64,000 nucleotides of DNA from Epiperipatus broadwayi (GCA_028023455.1 JAQFVV010012994.1:248001-312000), one strand, 5' to 3'; numbered from the stretch's first letter, positions 49,621 to 63,086 are shown. Notes: generated by a model not told the origin, from the sequence alone. Numbers and translations are program-made.

Positions 49621-51164
49621 TTAAAAAAACCAGTGATTTCATCATGTTGTTCAAATGAACAGCTGGAATGACAAGAATATATGTAATAGACATTAGGAAT
49701 TTGCTCTCGCAAAGAAATCAAAATATCTTAAATCAGTTCTCATAGTATAATTATTTCAGTTACATTCATGATGTAAAATATTTCTACTGAGAGTCTCAAC
49801 ATGTGTAATAATGCATTAAAAGTTCATATTCTTTCACATTGTAGTCAATTAACTGTCATCATATGTGTTCACCTGGTTTAATTCATGTATAGGATAACTC
49901 TGAATTTAACTTTTGCAGTACATTAAAAAAAAATGAATAACATCATTACATACTTGTTAGAAATCATTGCAAGTTTCACATATTGAGCTTAACTATCCTG
50001 AAAATATATGTGTTTACATTAATTATCAATTTTATTGATCTGAGATCTTCAAGTATCTTGGATTACCAATGTTATAATTCTTAAAAGTTCACAATTCAGG
50101 AAACTAAAGAACTTATTACTGCCAAAAGCTAATATTCTTAATAGTAAAGTCTTTTGAATTAACTGTTATGATTAAAGTCTGTTTAACCTTTCAAGCTTAA
50201 ATGATATTAACAAAATTCCTAGATTAATGTTATTCAAGGCCTTGTTCTTTTCCAATCAGTTTTTTGCTTTCCTATTTAAAAAAAAAAATTCCAAGGTTAA
50301 TATGAATGAAACTATACATAGTGTATGAATATTTCCCTGGTACTAATAAAATGAACAAACTATAGAGAAATGTATTGAAGGACAATGGAATAATAACAGA
50401 ATAATTTCTAATACGGTATTTCTTGCTAATTGAATAAAAGAGATGTCTTCAATACTGTGCATATATCCAAACTTCAATTTATCATCAATATTTGATGTAG
50501 ATCAAAAAATTAATACTTGCATGTGCTTGATAATAAAAGTTTTTTCATCAGTTATATTGTCTTGCTGTCTGCTGAAGGATTTCTGATAATAGTTTAATAC
50601 TTGAAGGCAGGGAAAGTATAGAAAACCTCATCATTATCAGGTTTAATGGTTTATATATTTCTTATGGCTGCAGAAAGGAATTTGCTGTTAAGTGAAAGGA
50701 GACTCTTTGATTCCTCTTGGAAGCCTTAAAGGAACCGAGCAGGGAAAATTTCCTAATGTCCACTCCATACATTCTTGTCATTGCAGCTGTTATTATTATG
50801 TGATTATTTATATAGTATGCGGACATGAATGGACTGCTCATTAACACGCATTAGCCATTGTGATGACTTTATTGGCTCTTTACCTCTGAGTTTAAGATTA
50901 AGTAACACCATGGTCTTTCTTTTCAATAGCCTGATAAGACAGAATGTGTGTGTGAATGAAAATTTTTTTTCTAATAGATATTTACAATCGTGACAGAAAA
51001 ATAAATCATGGCTCTTATTCCCAGGAGGCTGTAAAAGTCATCAGCCAAGGCAACGGTTGGTGGCCGAAGATGGAGGGTGCTAAGAATCCCCTGATTGCAG
51101 ATTCAGGCTGCCATTTAATGATGACTTTTTTATTTATGTATTTACAACTGTAGATCACTTTCAA

Positions 51165-52268
51165 GTGAAGGTAGATTGCAAGTATTGGAAGAACTGTCTC
51201 ATATTAAATGCAACATTATTGGAGTCTGAAGTTAAAAGAAAAGGTGAAAAGATAATTGATTTAAAAAGTGGACGTGTACTCTACTACAAATGCATAAATA
51301 TTGGAAGTACAAAAATAAAAAATGTAAGGGAGAACATTGTGAAGATTGATTGTGTTTCGGACAGAGTGGTAAGATTAGTTACTTAATAGCAAATACCAAG
51401 TGCAAATAATTCAGATTATGTCCCAACAAATTCTCATAGCGATGAAGTAGTAGAAGATTTTTATATGGATATACAAAAAGCTTTTGATCAGCCAAATAAT
51501 ATTTTAAAATTGTTATAGGAGACTTTAATGCTAAAATTGGTAAATAAATGAAAAATGAAAGTGCTATAGGTAAACTTGGTTATGGTAATAAAAATGAGAG
51601 AGGACATAGACTTGTAGAATTTGAAGAAAAAGAAAAACTTTATATTATGAATTCATTTTTTGAGAAAAATATTAAAAGGAAATGAACAGGAAGCATCCAA
51701 GTGAAGATATAATAGAATTGGATTATATTTTGACTAATAGAAAATAAATATTTCAAGATTATAATGTCCTTAATAAATTCAACACAGGAAGTGATCATCG
51801 ATTAGTTAGATGTAAGATACCTATTAATGCAAAACTAGAGAGACAAAAATGATTAAGAAAAACAGTATTCACAGTTGATATTCCTAATCTTCAGAAATAT
51901 TTGAATTTAAATTAGAACTTGCAAATCGTTTTCAAATTTAGCAGATTTTGAACATGATTCAGATTTGAATGAAATTAATAGAAAAATAAATGATACACTT
52001 TTAAAAACTGCAACAAACATAGCTGGTAAAAAAAGCAGCAATTAAACAATAAAATTTCTACTGAGACTAGAGAATTTAGGAAGAAAAGAATGAGTATGAA
52101 GATATATAAAAATGATGCATTAAGAAGGATTGAATATCTTGAATTTTGTAAAATAGTGTGAAAAACAATTAATAATGATATAAGAAAATATAATTCTGAA
52201 CTAGCAAGGAAATCTGTAGAAGAGAATAGAAGTTTCAAGAGTGTAAAACAACATTTTGGTAATGGTAT
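51165..52268 (+). pseudogene. RTE ORF, endonuclease domain and linker
   Basis: Frame 51165-51386 reads ILNATLLESEVKRKGEKI and on; GDFNAKIG at 51518-51541 holds the catalytic G-D-x-N; TGSDHRLVR at about 51787-51810 holds the S-D-H motif. Several stops lie between them (for example after GDFNAKIGK). The frame then runs through FRKKRMSMKIYKNDALRRIE-type text to SFKSVKQHFGNG, where the LTR is inserted. Nuclease residues are kept but the frame is broken, so no active enzyme is expected. Confidence 0.75.
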
Positions 52269-54379
52269 TGTAACGATATATAAATATGCCGTTACATTAA
52301 ATTGAAATAAAAACTTTTAAATTCTCAAATAAAAATAAATGTATTAAAAAAAAAACTAAACGCTAAAATTAAAATGTTTGTATAATGTATATATTCGCAC
52401 AGATTCAAAACTTTAAAAATATTTTTTTTAAAAACAAATAAATAAGTATTTGAATGTACTTTTTTATAAAAAAAATACAAGATTTAAAGATAAAATATTT
52501 TTGTAGATGGAAATGATTGTTTATTAATTATCCAAAACTGTGTAATTAAAAAGTCAGATGAAATATAGATAAGAGAATAAAGAGATTTTAGCTTGACCAA
52601 TGGAAGCAAATAAAGGCACGGACCGTAACGAAAAAATGGAACAGTGATGTTTTTGTTCGTGGAATCCATAGGAGGACTATAAAAAGAAAAATATTGAGTT
52701 CCAGTCAGTTCCAACTTGATTTGGTGAGACGAACGATGGGACGCACATATTGTTCTCTCTCACTTATTTTAAAAAGGAAAAGACTTTGATTCCAGATTGA
52801 ACCAGCTAAGGCTACCTCCAGAATATCAGAACGGTCTTCCATGAAAGTCTTCGGGGGAATTGCCAACAGGAACCTGGACTCTTCTACCATAAGCTATATG
52901 AACTTTACAATTTTTAAAATCATAAAAAAAAAAAAGAATAATTAAGAACTTTCGTCAGGGTTTGACAAATTTAATAAACAAACCAACTTAAATGTTAAAG
53001 TGGACTCTTATCTGATTTTTGTAAGTTTCAAATCAATTAATAATGTTTAATTTTATATATTTTGCGTTTGATAAAAATCATATCTGATTTTTGTAAGTTT
53101 CAAATCAATTAATAATGTTTAATTTTATATATTTTGCGTTTGATAAAAATCATTTCCATTTATTATTTTATTTGTATTAATATTTATTGTTTAAATTTTA
53201 AATGAGGAAATTTAAGTTGGGTATAGATGTTGCATAGATTCGTTAGCGGTTAATTATGTTGCTGTTTCATAGTCGATTGGAATATATAAGTCATCAATGT
53301 CACTGCGGCATCTTACGATGAATGCTATTGGATTTTTTTGTATTCCCTATGCAATTGACGTTATCGATGATTTTGTACTTTGATCAGTTGTGTTTATTTT
53401 GAAATGTTTTTGACCATGGAATCTGTGCAGCTGATCTATACTTGACATTATAAAACAAATTGTATAAAATTCATCTGTGCGAACGTATCTAAAGGTTAAA
53501 TTTAAGTCGGGCATGAATGGCTGTATAGATTTGTAAAGTTATATATATAGTTTAAGGGAGGGTAATCTTAGGTTATTTGTTTCACAGTTAAATTGGGTCA
53601 GTGGATTAGATGTATTGATGTAATTAGTAAATGTAGCAGGAGATCCGCTATGGGCAGGATTGCATATATACGCCACACACCTTCTGTTTGCCTATGGATG
53701 GGATTGTAAGTCGGCAAAAAGGACCGCAGTCCATTCCTATGGAGTTTTTTTGTTTATTGTTCTGCTCTCCAACAGATGTAGCATTCCTGTTGGTTGAGAG
53801 ACAATGTCTTCTCTAACTCTACTTACTGCTCAGATGAACATTCCTGACAGTATAGTATTTTGTGTTGTTGTATTCATGCTGCATTGAATACATCGATATA
53901 TCCGATGGATTGACGTTGGTTTGGCTGCGAATTTTTTGGCCTAAGGTTAAATAAGGGATAGAACATTTTTCTTTTCAAATACAGTCTATATAGTCTATTC
54001 ATACTCGACCCTCTAAATAAATATTAAACTCATTATTGCAATCTATTTAAAATTAAAGGTTAATATAAAAATATAAAATGTTAAATGTATTCCTCAAAGT
54101 TATTTATACGTGCGTTAATAAAAATTGTTTCTGTGTTAATTACTGGCAGTGGCTTTTATTGTTTTATATATATACAAACTAAACAAGTTATTTCTTATCT
54201 CTGCGTCTCCACTGAGCTAGTGACAATGGGCTAACAATCTGAATATTTAAATAAAGTAGAATCTTAACAGCGCGTGTCTGTCTACTTTATCATTTTTTCT
54301 AGGTTCAAATGCCTAGATGGCACCCTTGTAGTGCAGATTGCGGTTAGATTCAATCTCCACTTTCTTTTGGATCGTTATA
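52269..54379 (+). mobile_element. Solo LTR (copy 3 of the 2.1-kb family) nested in the RTE
   Basis: 2111 bp, starting TGTAACG and ending CGTTATA, flanked by GTAT at 52265-52268 and 54380-54383. The RTE frame continues after the second GTAT with the sequence expected for the family, which fixes both edges to the base. It carries a 72-bp perfect tandem duplication (53011-53154) absent from copies 1 and 2, and the U5-like hairpin as CTAGG/CCTAG (54299-54303 with 54312-54316). No internal region remains, so it arose by LTR-LTR recombination. Confidence 0.88.
53011..53154. repeat. 72-bp tandem duplication inside the solo LTR
   Basis: TCTGATTTTTGTAAGTTTCA starts at 53011 and again at 53083. The two units look identical by eye. 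Confidence 0.85.
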
Positions 54380-54383
54380 GTAT

Positions 54384-55065
54384 GAAACTTATATCAGCAA
54401 TGAGAAAAAAAGAGGGAATTATTCTTAAAAAGAGAAATGACATCACGAAATGGGTAGAAGAGTTCTGTTAACAATTATATAGTAATAAAGAACAAGTACC
54501 TTCTACAACTATTATAGCTTTTGAATTGCCCAGGATTTTTAATGAAGAAGTGAGACATGCAATTAAATTTATAATGAAGGGAAAAATTGATATATTAAAA
54601 GAAGCAGATGGAGAAATAGAAATTTTTTTAGCAAAATTATATACCAAATATCTTAATGATAATGATGTACCAGATGATTGGAAGAATTCAGTACTAATAT
54701 TTAAAAAAAGATGATAAAGAAGATATGAAAAATTACAAATCTATCAATCTTTTATCTGATTTATACAAATTTTTTACTAAGGTAATTACAACTCATCTAT
54801 AAAGAACGTTGGATTTTAACTATTCAAAAGAACAAGCAGGATTTCAAAGTGATTTTAATATATTAGATCATAGAAATTATAGAAAGGAACAATGAATGTG
54901 AGTTATCATTATGCTTTATCTTTTTAGATAATGAAAAGACACTTGATTCTATTAGCATTTCTTCAGTGATTAAAGCATTGAATCATCAAAGTATAGACTC
55001 AGGATATTGTCATATTCTGAAAGAATATTTATAAAAATGCAACAACAACAATTAGATTATATAAT
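54384..55065 (+). pseudogene. RTE reverse transcriptase, N-terminal half
   Basis: Reads AMRKKEGIILKKRNDITKWV then, after a TAA, LPRIFNEEVRHAIKFIMKGK, YLNDNDVPDDWKNSVLIF and a frameshifted NYKSINLLSDLYKFFTK. Motif A lies near 54935-54960 (FLDNEKTLDS-like, with the expected D-x-E-K-A-F-D partly changed) and SVIKALNHQSIDSGY follows. It stops at the ATAAT target of the 552-bp LTR. Confidence 0.75.
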
Positions 55066-55617
55066 TGTTGTATTCGTTGTTGAGAAATAAATAGCGAGTT
55101 TACAAGAGACCATTTACTTCAGAAGTTTTCTCTTATTTTAGTTGAAAGTAAAAATAACTAATTAAAGTTAAATAATTATAAGGGAAATAATTATAATTGA
55201 AAACAAGTGGTGGTGATTTATTTTAATAAAAATAACTAATGAAAGTTAAATAATTATAATCAAAAACAAACTGGGGATTTATTTTTAATTGAAAACAAAG
55301 CTAATTAAAGTTAAGAACAATCAATACGGAGTTTGGAAAACATGCGATTAAGATTTCAGAGAGATGTAGCAGATAAGACTTAAACAAAAGAACTCTGGGA
55401 TATAAAAACTGTGAGAGGGAAACATTGCGCACTTGTTACAGTTTTGTTTAACAGAAGAAGTTGGATATGTATCAAGCATTTGCGGCACAACTATTTTAAG
55501 AATTGTTTCAGCAGAGTTCCACATATTTAGTTATAATTCTTGTCCTCATTTATGTTATCTATCGGATTGTATGTTCTTTTCTACCCCTCTGAAAAACTTA
55601 AGGGTGAAGACATTACA
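55066..55617. mobile_element. 552-bp solo LTR nested in the RTE, ATAAT target duplication
   Basis: Starts TGTTGTATTCGTTG and ends AAGACATTACA, with TG...CA ends. ATAAT at 55061-55065 is repeated at 55618-55622, a 5-bp target duplication. RTE coding resumes at once after it (NDTRNINIKKGVRQGD). It is unrelated by eye to the 2.1-kb LTRs. The insert holds several short direct repeats of TAATTAAAGTTAAATAATTA type at 55155-55320. No other copy is in the window. Confidence 0.85.
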
Positions 55618-55622
55618 ATAAT

Positions 55623-56520
55623 GATACTAGAAATATTAATATTAAGAAGGGTGTAAGACAGGGTGACTCCATATATCCAAAACATTTTACAGCAGTGTTG
55701 CAAGAAGTATTTTGTGGATTAAAATAGGAAGCTAAAGGAATAAAAGTAAGTGGAGATTATTTAAGATTTTAGATTTTGCAGATGATGTAATTGTTTTTGA
55801 AAATAATGCTTTAGCGCTTCAAGAAATGTTGCAAAAGTTATCAGATGAAAGTAAAAATGTAGGACTAAAGGAAAATGGTAAAAATATTAAAATAATGTTC
55901 AATGGATTTTCTCAAAAGATGAAAATAAAGATTGATTATGATGAGTTAGAAGAAGTTATCAACTACAAATACCTTGGTCAGATTACTACTGCAGATGGAA
56001 ACAATGGATGAAATTAATCAAAGAATTAAACTTGGTTGGAGTGCTATTGGTTGAAATAACTTAATATTAAAAGGAAATTGTTTGAAAAGGGTTTTTAATA
56101 AATGTGTTTTACCAGTTCTTTTTTACTTATGGATCTGAGACTTGAATACTTAATGGAAGACTTCAGATCACTCAAAGAAACATGGAAAGATGCATTAGGA
56201 GTAACCAGAAGAGATTGAAAACACAATATATAGGTAAGAGAACAAGCAGGGATTACTGATATTGTTGCAAGAATTAAGACTGAAGTAGAATTGGGCTGCA
56301 TATATTGCTAGAAGAGATGATAATAGATGGTCAATTGAAATCTTAAACTGGATTCCAAGAAATTGTAAAAGAACCAGAAAGAGACCACATGTGAGATGGA
56401 TGAAATAAGAAAATGTGCAAAGATGATGTGGAGAAGAGAGGCTAGAGATTGAAGAAGATGGATTGAATTTGGAGAGACCTTCATCCTGCAATGGATTGAT
56501 AATAGTTGACATAATGATGG
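55623..56520 (+). pseudogene. RTE reverse transcriptase, C-terminal half and 3' tail
   Basis: KKGVRQGDS (motif B) at about 55648-55674, DFADDVIVFENNALAL with motif C at 55772-55818, then ALQEMLQKLSDESKNVGLKE and NYKYLGQITTADG to 56008. After a frame change: KRVFNKCVLPVL near 56083-56118, and AAYIARRDDNRWSIEILNW near 56296-56352. Stops split it into at least four frames. Motif C is intact although the protein cannot be made whole. Confidence 0.8.
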
Positions 56521-59500
56521 TATTTCTTAATATAATTAATGATTCTTCTTCATTAGTGCCGGGATAATCTCTCATTTCAACAGTGAATTTTGTGCTGGAT
56601 TTTTATATTTGGTATAGCACTTAAGATTAAAACTCTCTTTAATTAATAAATATACACTAAAATCTTTTTGAGGTGTTTTATTCTGATATTACACATATTT
56701 TCTGCACATTACATATTGAAGGATAACAAAATTGTTATTGATGCTAATGCATGGGTCATCTAATCAACTTAATTGAAAAATTTCAAATTTGTGGTTGGTT
56801 TGGTAGGATAGATCTTATATCCTACTAAAACAAATGTTATCGTCTTAGATAATAGCAAAAGTGGGAAAATGAAGAAGAAAAATTAGACATAGTTTCACTA
56901 GAAGATATGAGAAAATGCTAGATAATATTGATGATAATGTTATAAAACAGACTAGAAATAACTATTTTTCATAAAATGGAATATTTCATTTAGTAAATGG
57001 ATTTATTAATCAAAGTGATAAGCCAAGTAGTTCAGACATGGAAGATAATAAATCTTTAAATTCATTAGATAGTAAATAATAATAATTGAATGACTTTATT
57101 TCTCATGAGTTCATAAGTCCAAGTGCCAGAACTGACTCTCAAATCACTGCACTAAGCCATGCAGGCAATAGTGGCAAAGATAATATGGAAATAAGGGACA
57201 AAAAAAAAGACTGATAATTTTAGTGCGTTAAAAATAACATGTGAGAGAACTGAAATGCAAAAATAAAATTAACAAATTTAATTTTTTTTTTTTAATTGTA
57301 ACTGTTACATTACTATTCTAAAAGAAAGTAATTACTCAATTCTAAGACTGGCATTGTTAAGTTCTTGTAATTATAATTTTGTCTGTGAATTTAACATTAG
57401 GCCAGTCCAAAGTATGGCAAAACTTAGTCCTTAAAATTAATCTAATCATTAACCTAGCAAAATTCTGATAAACTCTGGAGATATAGAAATCTATTACAGG
57501 TTTTTATTTGGATTGCAAAAATATTTCTGGTATTTTGAACATGTAGTATATCTTCTCTTTTTGTTACTGGTTGATTTTATTATCTTCTTAGATATCGTTT
57601 TTGTGGAATTAATAACTATTTAACCTTAAATAAGTGTTTATCATTTCTAATTTTTTGCATTAAGTCATATCTCTTACAATACATCAGTCATATTCTAAAT
57701 TAAGTAATATTTTTTGAAATGCAAAGCATTTTCTAGAATTAAATTGTTTAATTATATTATAATATATTAGTTTTATATCTGCAATTAAAGTATTTCAGTG
57801 GACATTTTTAGATACAAGAGTACTAGGAATAATTTTTTGAATTTAGAAGTATTGCTAGTTGAATTTTTGTGTTTATTATTTTTGACTTTGGATTAAAGAA
57901 ACCAAAGGCACATAGTGATCTTATTTTACTTTCAAAATTAATGGAATTTTATAGAATTTTCCATAATGTGATATATAGTAAAGTGTTCACTATCAAAGCA
58001 AAATAGAAGACATTTGATATGTTCTTATGTAGATAGAATCATGATACTGACAAAATTTATAGTTAGTCTGCTAAGAAGAAGTATATTAGTTGAAGAATTA
58101 ATGACAGTTTTTAGAAATCAATACTTTGAATCTTAGAATAGAGTCTGGAAGCAAATAAAAAAAAAAAACTACAATTCCAATGGATAACTGAAAATTTCAC
58201 AACAATAATTTTTGTAGGTTTTTGTAAAATAGCAGTTCTTTTTTGGATAACCTCTATAAATTATTTAAATGTGAGAAACTATTGTGTGCCTATCTTCTTC
58301 AGAGAGATAATCCTAGTAAATAGATGATAACAGCTCTCAAGTATTGTTCAGCTGAGACCTCTTTTGCTGAAAGATATTCTATTAAAATGTTTATGGGGAT
58401 AATCCTTCTAAGTTTTATACCTTTCTTGTAAAATAATTCTACTCAGAAAAAGAATAAATAATATATACCATTGTGAAATATTAGGAATAAAATATTGTAA
58501 AATATTAAGAGTGTTAAGTGATCACTGATATGAATTTTAGATAGCAAGAATCCTTGCACCAGAATTCTCATTATCTGGATTTTGTTTTACTTTATATATA
58601 GACCTTTTATGCTCTCTCACTGATACGGGTGAACAAATACTAGTTTCATAGTTAAGCAAATCCTTACTAAAGTCATATCTTTGTTGATAATTTCTTGAAA
58701 TTGTTGAAGTTATTTACAAAATTCCACAATTCTCTAGAGAATTAAATTTGTCACATTTTCCAATTGGGCGGAGAGGGGGGCTGAATATTTGCCTTTTATT
58801 CATGGGAAGTCAGTAATGAAAATAAATATAATGGTCAATAGAATTGTAAGTAGACTTAAAGCATGTGTTAATTACAAAATCTCTAAATTGTAAGTTAATA
58901 TATTAAAAACAGCGCAGTTCTCAAGAATTTTTTTTGGGAATATATTGATTAATAGTACTAATGAGTTAATACCTAATTAGTGTCTATGGAGCAATCATTT
59001 AAAATAATCTATCTGTGAGTGTCCTGGATTTATTGACTAAATATTTCTGCAATGTTTTGCCAAGCAATGTTAAGTTTTTTTAGAGATATGACATGTCCAA
59101 TTCGCTAATATATTTTTGTATTATGTTTTTCGCCTGGGCATGCAATCTTTTTTGCTGAAATAAATAATTGCTTTTACAATTATTTGATTTTAATTTTATC
59201 TGTTTTAATAATGTCTTATATGTGGATTATCGGAAATAGGATACTCCCATTTTCATGTTATAGCTTGATATTAAGCCTTTACTAAAGGTAAGTAAAAAAA
59301 TTAGACTTAAATAATAGATCATGCTTTTAAATATATTCTTGATGTTTTTCTCATAGCTACATTTAAACAGCAAAGTAAGTTTTATATTTGGTAAGACCTT
59401 CATAGAGAACACAAAGTCAATAGATTCAAATTTTTTTTTGCTAATGTTAATTTGGCTATGATTCTGGAGAGATAAGTTAATTGCATTTCTGGAGTAACAA

Positions 59501-61124
59501 AAAACAGAATTTGAAATTTTTTTTTTTTTTTTTAAATTCTCTTGCAAAATTTTTATAATTCTGATGGAAAATATTACCAAATAGATTTATGATAATCTCA
59601 TCTTTCCACAAGTTCTGAATATTTGATATATTTGTGGGAACTTGATCTTGACAAGTAATATTCATTAAGTTTGTAAATATTGTTTTTTTTCCTTAGAATT
59701 TTTTTTTTTTAAATGATCCATCTAGAAAGATTGCACCTTGTTTCATTAAACCTAAACTATAAAAGCCACATTATTAATGTTATACATAAATAATGCATGT
59801 GAGGTGTTCTATCACTGAGTTCTCCCAAAAAAAAATGGTTATAAAAAAAGAAAACAAGTTACTGAAATATTATATTAACAAGTAATTGGCTGTTAATTTT
59901 GCAAATTCAATGAGATACATTCTTTTACCTAACTTTCTTCAAAGATTTATTGGTCACGGTTACATATGCTGGCTACCTGGAATAAGTGTTTTACCATATT
60001 AATAATATTTTTCACATTCCAAAATATGGATAAATGTTGTTCAATAATCATAATTATTTATATAGAATACTATAATATACACAAAATATGTTCTTAATAT
60101 ATTGAATAGAGTATGATATAAACAAAATGTATTCTTTAATCAATAGTGATAACTTTATAAAAGAAACAATTTAAATCGTGGAATAGAGTAGAAATTGGCT
60201 TTTTTTTTTTTTTTGCATTAATTTGCTGTTTTTAAATATGGTTCTCTGAATACAACTTCTATTAGAATATAAATTGTCTATGACAATTTAAGATAATGAA
60301 AACAATTACGCTTATGCATTAAAGTCATTATATGTTACTTACTGGACTTATTGCTTTCAACTTAGCATTAGATATCACTGAAGATAGATTCTTTTTTTTT
60401 TTAAACATAGTCATGATTACTGTTTTTGTGTTCATATAATAATGGTTTTATTAGTGTCAATATCAAATTTGCATTTTATCTATAAAGACAAATAAAAAGA
60501 TTGCCTTTGAGTAGAAAATATTACTGAACCATTTGAAAAGGATCAACCAATTATAATACTAGAGCATAATGAAACAGGTTGAATCTTGCTGGGTTAAGAA
60601 TTAACATTGTAATATAATTAGTGAATACACTTACAATCTGTACTGCATTTTTATATCTTTATTAAGATTTTATGTTAAAATTAATTATTCTTATGATTTA
60701 TTTATTTGTTTTGATTATTTATATATCTTTTATACGAGTTTAATATTATCTATATTATTATACTATCTTATAGCATAATCTACTATTTCACTTTTATTCT
60801 TTTTATTGTATGTACAATTTTAAGATTCTATCAAAGATTTAGAAACAAACTAAAGCCATTTTTTGTAAACCAAAATTGAGTCAAAGTATTCCATAGAAAA
60901 TTATTTTGAAATTTTCTATGAAATTGATGCGAATATCTTTACAGAACAGTCATAAAATTATTTTAGATTATTATGTAAACTATTGTGATTTCTTTATTTT
61001 TGTTAAGAAGATAATATGTATGTAGTTCTCTGCTTGATGTATAACAATTCTTTTTTTATCAATTTGAAATTATTATTTTTTTTATGTTTACAATTAATTT
61101 AGTTATATATATTTGTTACATAAC

Positions 61125-61435
61125 AAATGTTAAAAATATCATAACATTTTTATAAAATTTGTTTAGTAAATAAATCGAATCATATTCATATTAGAAAAAT
61201 ATACTACCACTGTTGTTTTGGCTATATTTTATAATCTTTTTCAAGGTAAATAATTTCCTAAAAATATAAATCGGTATATATATAAATGCATATATATATT
61301 TTGCAGGAAATTATTTTATTTTTAGAAAGACTATAAAATGTAGTCAAAACAACAATGATTATATATTTTTGTATATGTTACAATTTATTAAACAAGTTTT
61401 ATAAAAATGGTTTTATGATATTTTTTATATTTAAG
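61125..61435. mobile_element. 310-bp imperfect foldback, MITE-like
   Basis: Left arm (61130-61265) holds TTAAAAATATCATAACATTT, TGTTGTTTTGGCTA and TAAATAATTTCCT. The right arm (about 61304-61434) holds their complements with many mismatches. The loop is TA-rich. Low arm identity suggests an old insertion. Confidence 0.6.
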
Positions 61436-63086
61436 TGTGGTAATACGAAGTTTGTTGGAATATTAATTATGAATATTTGTTATGTAATCAATTATATTAT
61501 TATAAATAACATTATTTTTTGAATAGCTTAATTTCACTTTGATATATAGTGTTTTTGTTTACCCCATTAAACTTTTTATTATTATCATTTCTCTTAATTG
61601 CTTTACTAAATATTTATTATATTATAATATTTGTAAGAAATTTAACTGATATTATTTACATGTTACCATATATCAGTTAATATTTTTTTATTAAAAAAAA
61701 AAATCAAGAAAATATCTTTGCTTAGATTTCAAATAGTAAGTTTAAAATATAATCATATCCCATTCAAGGAAACTTACGTTTCAATGAAAAATTTACTTTT
61801 CAGATTAGATTTTTACTTATATAAAACTAATATGTAATATTATTTACAAAGAATAACAGTATGGCATTATGATTTTTATTTTCTTGTTTGGTTGTTAAAT
61901 TGCAAAAAAAACATTTTTAATGAGAAAGTAAAAAAATTATCATTTGATGCAAAACAAAAATATCAAAATTATATGACCGTGAATTATTAATATTTTTTAT
62001 GAATATCCTTACATTGTAAAATTAAAATATGAAAAATAAAATGAGATGAAATAGAATTAAATAAACATTTATCATATTATTGGTTTTTTTTTAAAAAGAA
62101 TACATTGCTATTATGATTTTTAAAAACAAACTATTAATTTATTTCTAAAAGCTGATTCCATGGTATAGTACTTACTAAATACTACTACAGTAAGTTCTTG
62201 TTTTGTATTTAAATTTTTAATTTTGAAATTTGAATCTCCTTAAGGCTCAATAAATATTTAAAAAATATTTACGTTAGCTGGTAATTACTTTTGATGTCTG
62301 CCTAAATCAATAGTGGGCAAAAGCAGACCTATAGTAGAATATTGTATTGCTAACATAAATTTATATGATTAGAAAAATTAATAAATTTTAGTTATATTTT
62401 CATTATTTATTTCAACCTCTATAAAACTATACATGAGTATTATCTCATTTTTATAAAACAAAAAGATATTAGTAATACTTGCATTCATATTATTAGTTTT
62501 ATTGAAACCATTTAACTAATACATTACTCATAATGTAGTACTTTTCTAATTATAAAAATATATAACTTTTATGCTGATTGTGAATTTACTGTAACTGTAG
62601 CGAAATGAAGATCCCACAATTTTCCAAGTTATATTAGTCTTTTAATTTTATCTCATATTTATTTTATTTTGGTGATCCTATCTTTTGCTATTAGGAAACA
62701 ATAATAAATGATTTTATTTTTTGTTGTAATAGCATATATATATATACATTTATATAATATTTTTTTTTGCTAAAATTTGCTTATATTCTATGAAGCAAAA
62801 GATATGTTGGAATTATTGTATAAAAAAATATTAAATATTCTTAAAATATAATAAATTTTGATAACTGAATTTTCATTTTTGGCTTATGACAGATTTGGAA
62901 AATTATATGAAAAAAAAAATACTTTATTTTATGTCGTTTTTGAAAATAAGATTTGTATTTAAATTTTTTTCATAATACCAGTAATTTTTTCTAACTTTAT
63001 AGTGTGTAAAATTATATTCATATGAATAATTGTTGTTTTTTATTATTTATTTATTTAAAAAACATTAAATCATTTTTTTTTTTTAG

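Larger units (their letters stand above)
50664..56520 (+). mobile_element. RTE-type LINE, sense, broken by two solo LTRs
   Basis: Starts ATGGCTGCAGAAAGGAATTT and ends near TAGTTGACATAATGATGG. Without the inserts it is about 3.2 kb, full length for RTE. Endonuclease 51.1-52.0 kb, reverse transcriptase 54.4-55.9 kb, C-terminal part to 56.5 kb with an AYIARRDDNRWSIEI-type stretch. The 2.1-kb LTR (52269-54379) and the 552-bp LTR (55066-55617) interrupt it. It also has its own stops and frameshifts, so it was decaying before or after those events. Confidence 0.85.
46481..63086 (+). other. FNTA intron, 16.6 kb
   Basis: Contains an antisense RTE remnant (46.93-49.62 kb), a sense RTE with two nested solo LTRs (50.66-56.52 kb) and a foldback at 61.1-61.4 kb. 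Between 56.5 and 61.0 kb I find only AT-rich sequence with scattered short frames; 56.74-58.4 kb is slightly less AT-rich and may be another worn transposon. From 61.5 to 63.08 kb there is nothing I can name. Confidence 0.85.

Noticed and set aside
54214-54320. tRNA or tRNA-derived SINE suggested by GAGCTAGTG and GGTTCAAATGCC resembling A and B boxes
   Set aside because: No acceptor or anticodon stem can be folded, and the segment is an integral part of all three LTR copies.
59227-59665. Two overlapping minus-strand frames rich in Lys, Ile and Phe
   Set aside because: The composition follows the AT-rich DNA; there is no start context, splice pattern or motif.
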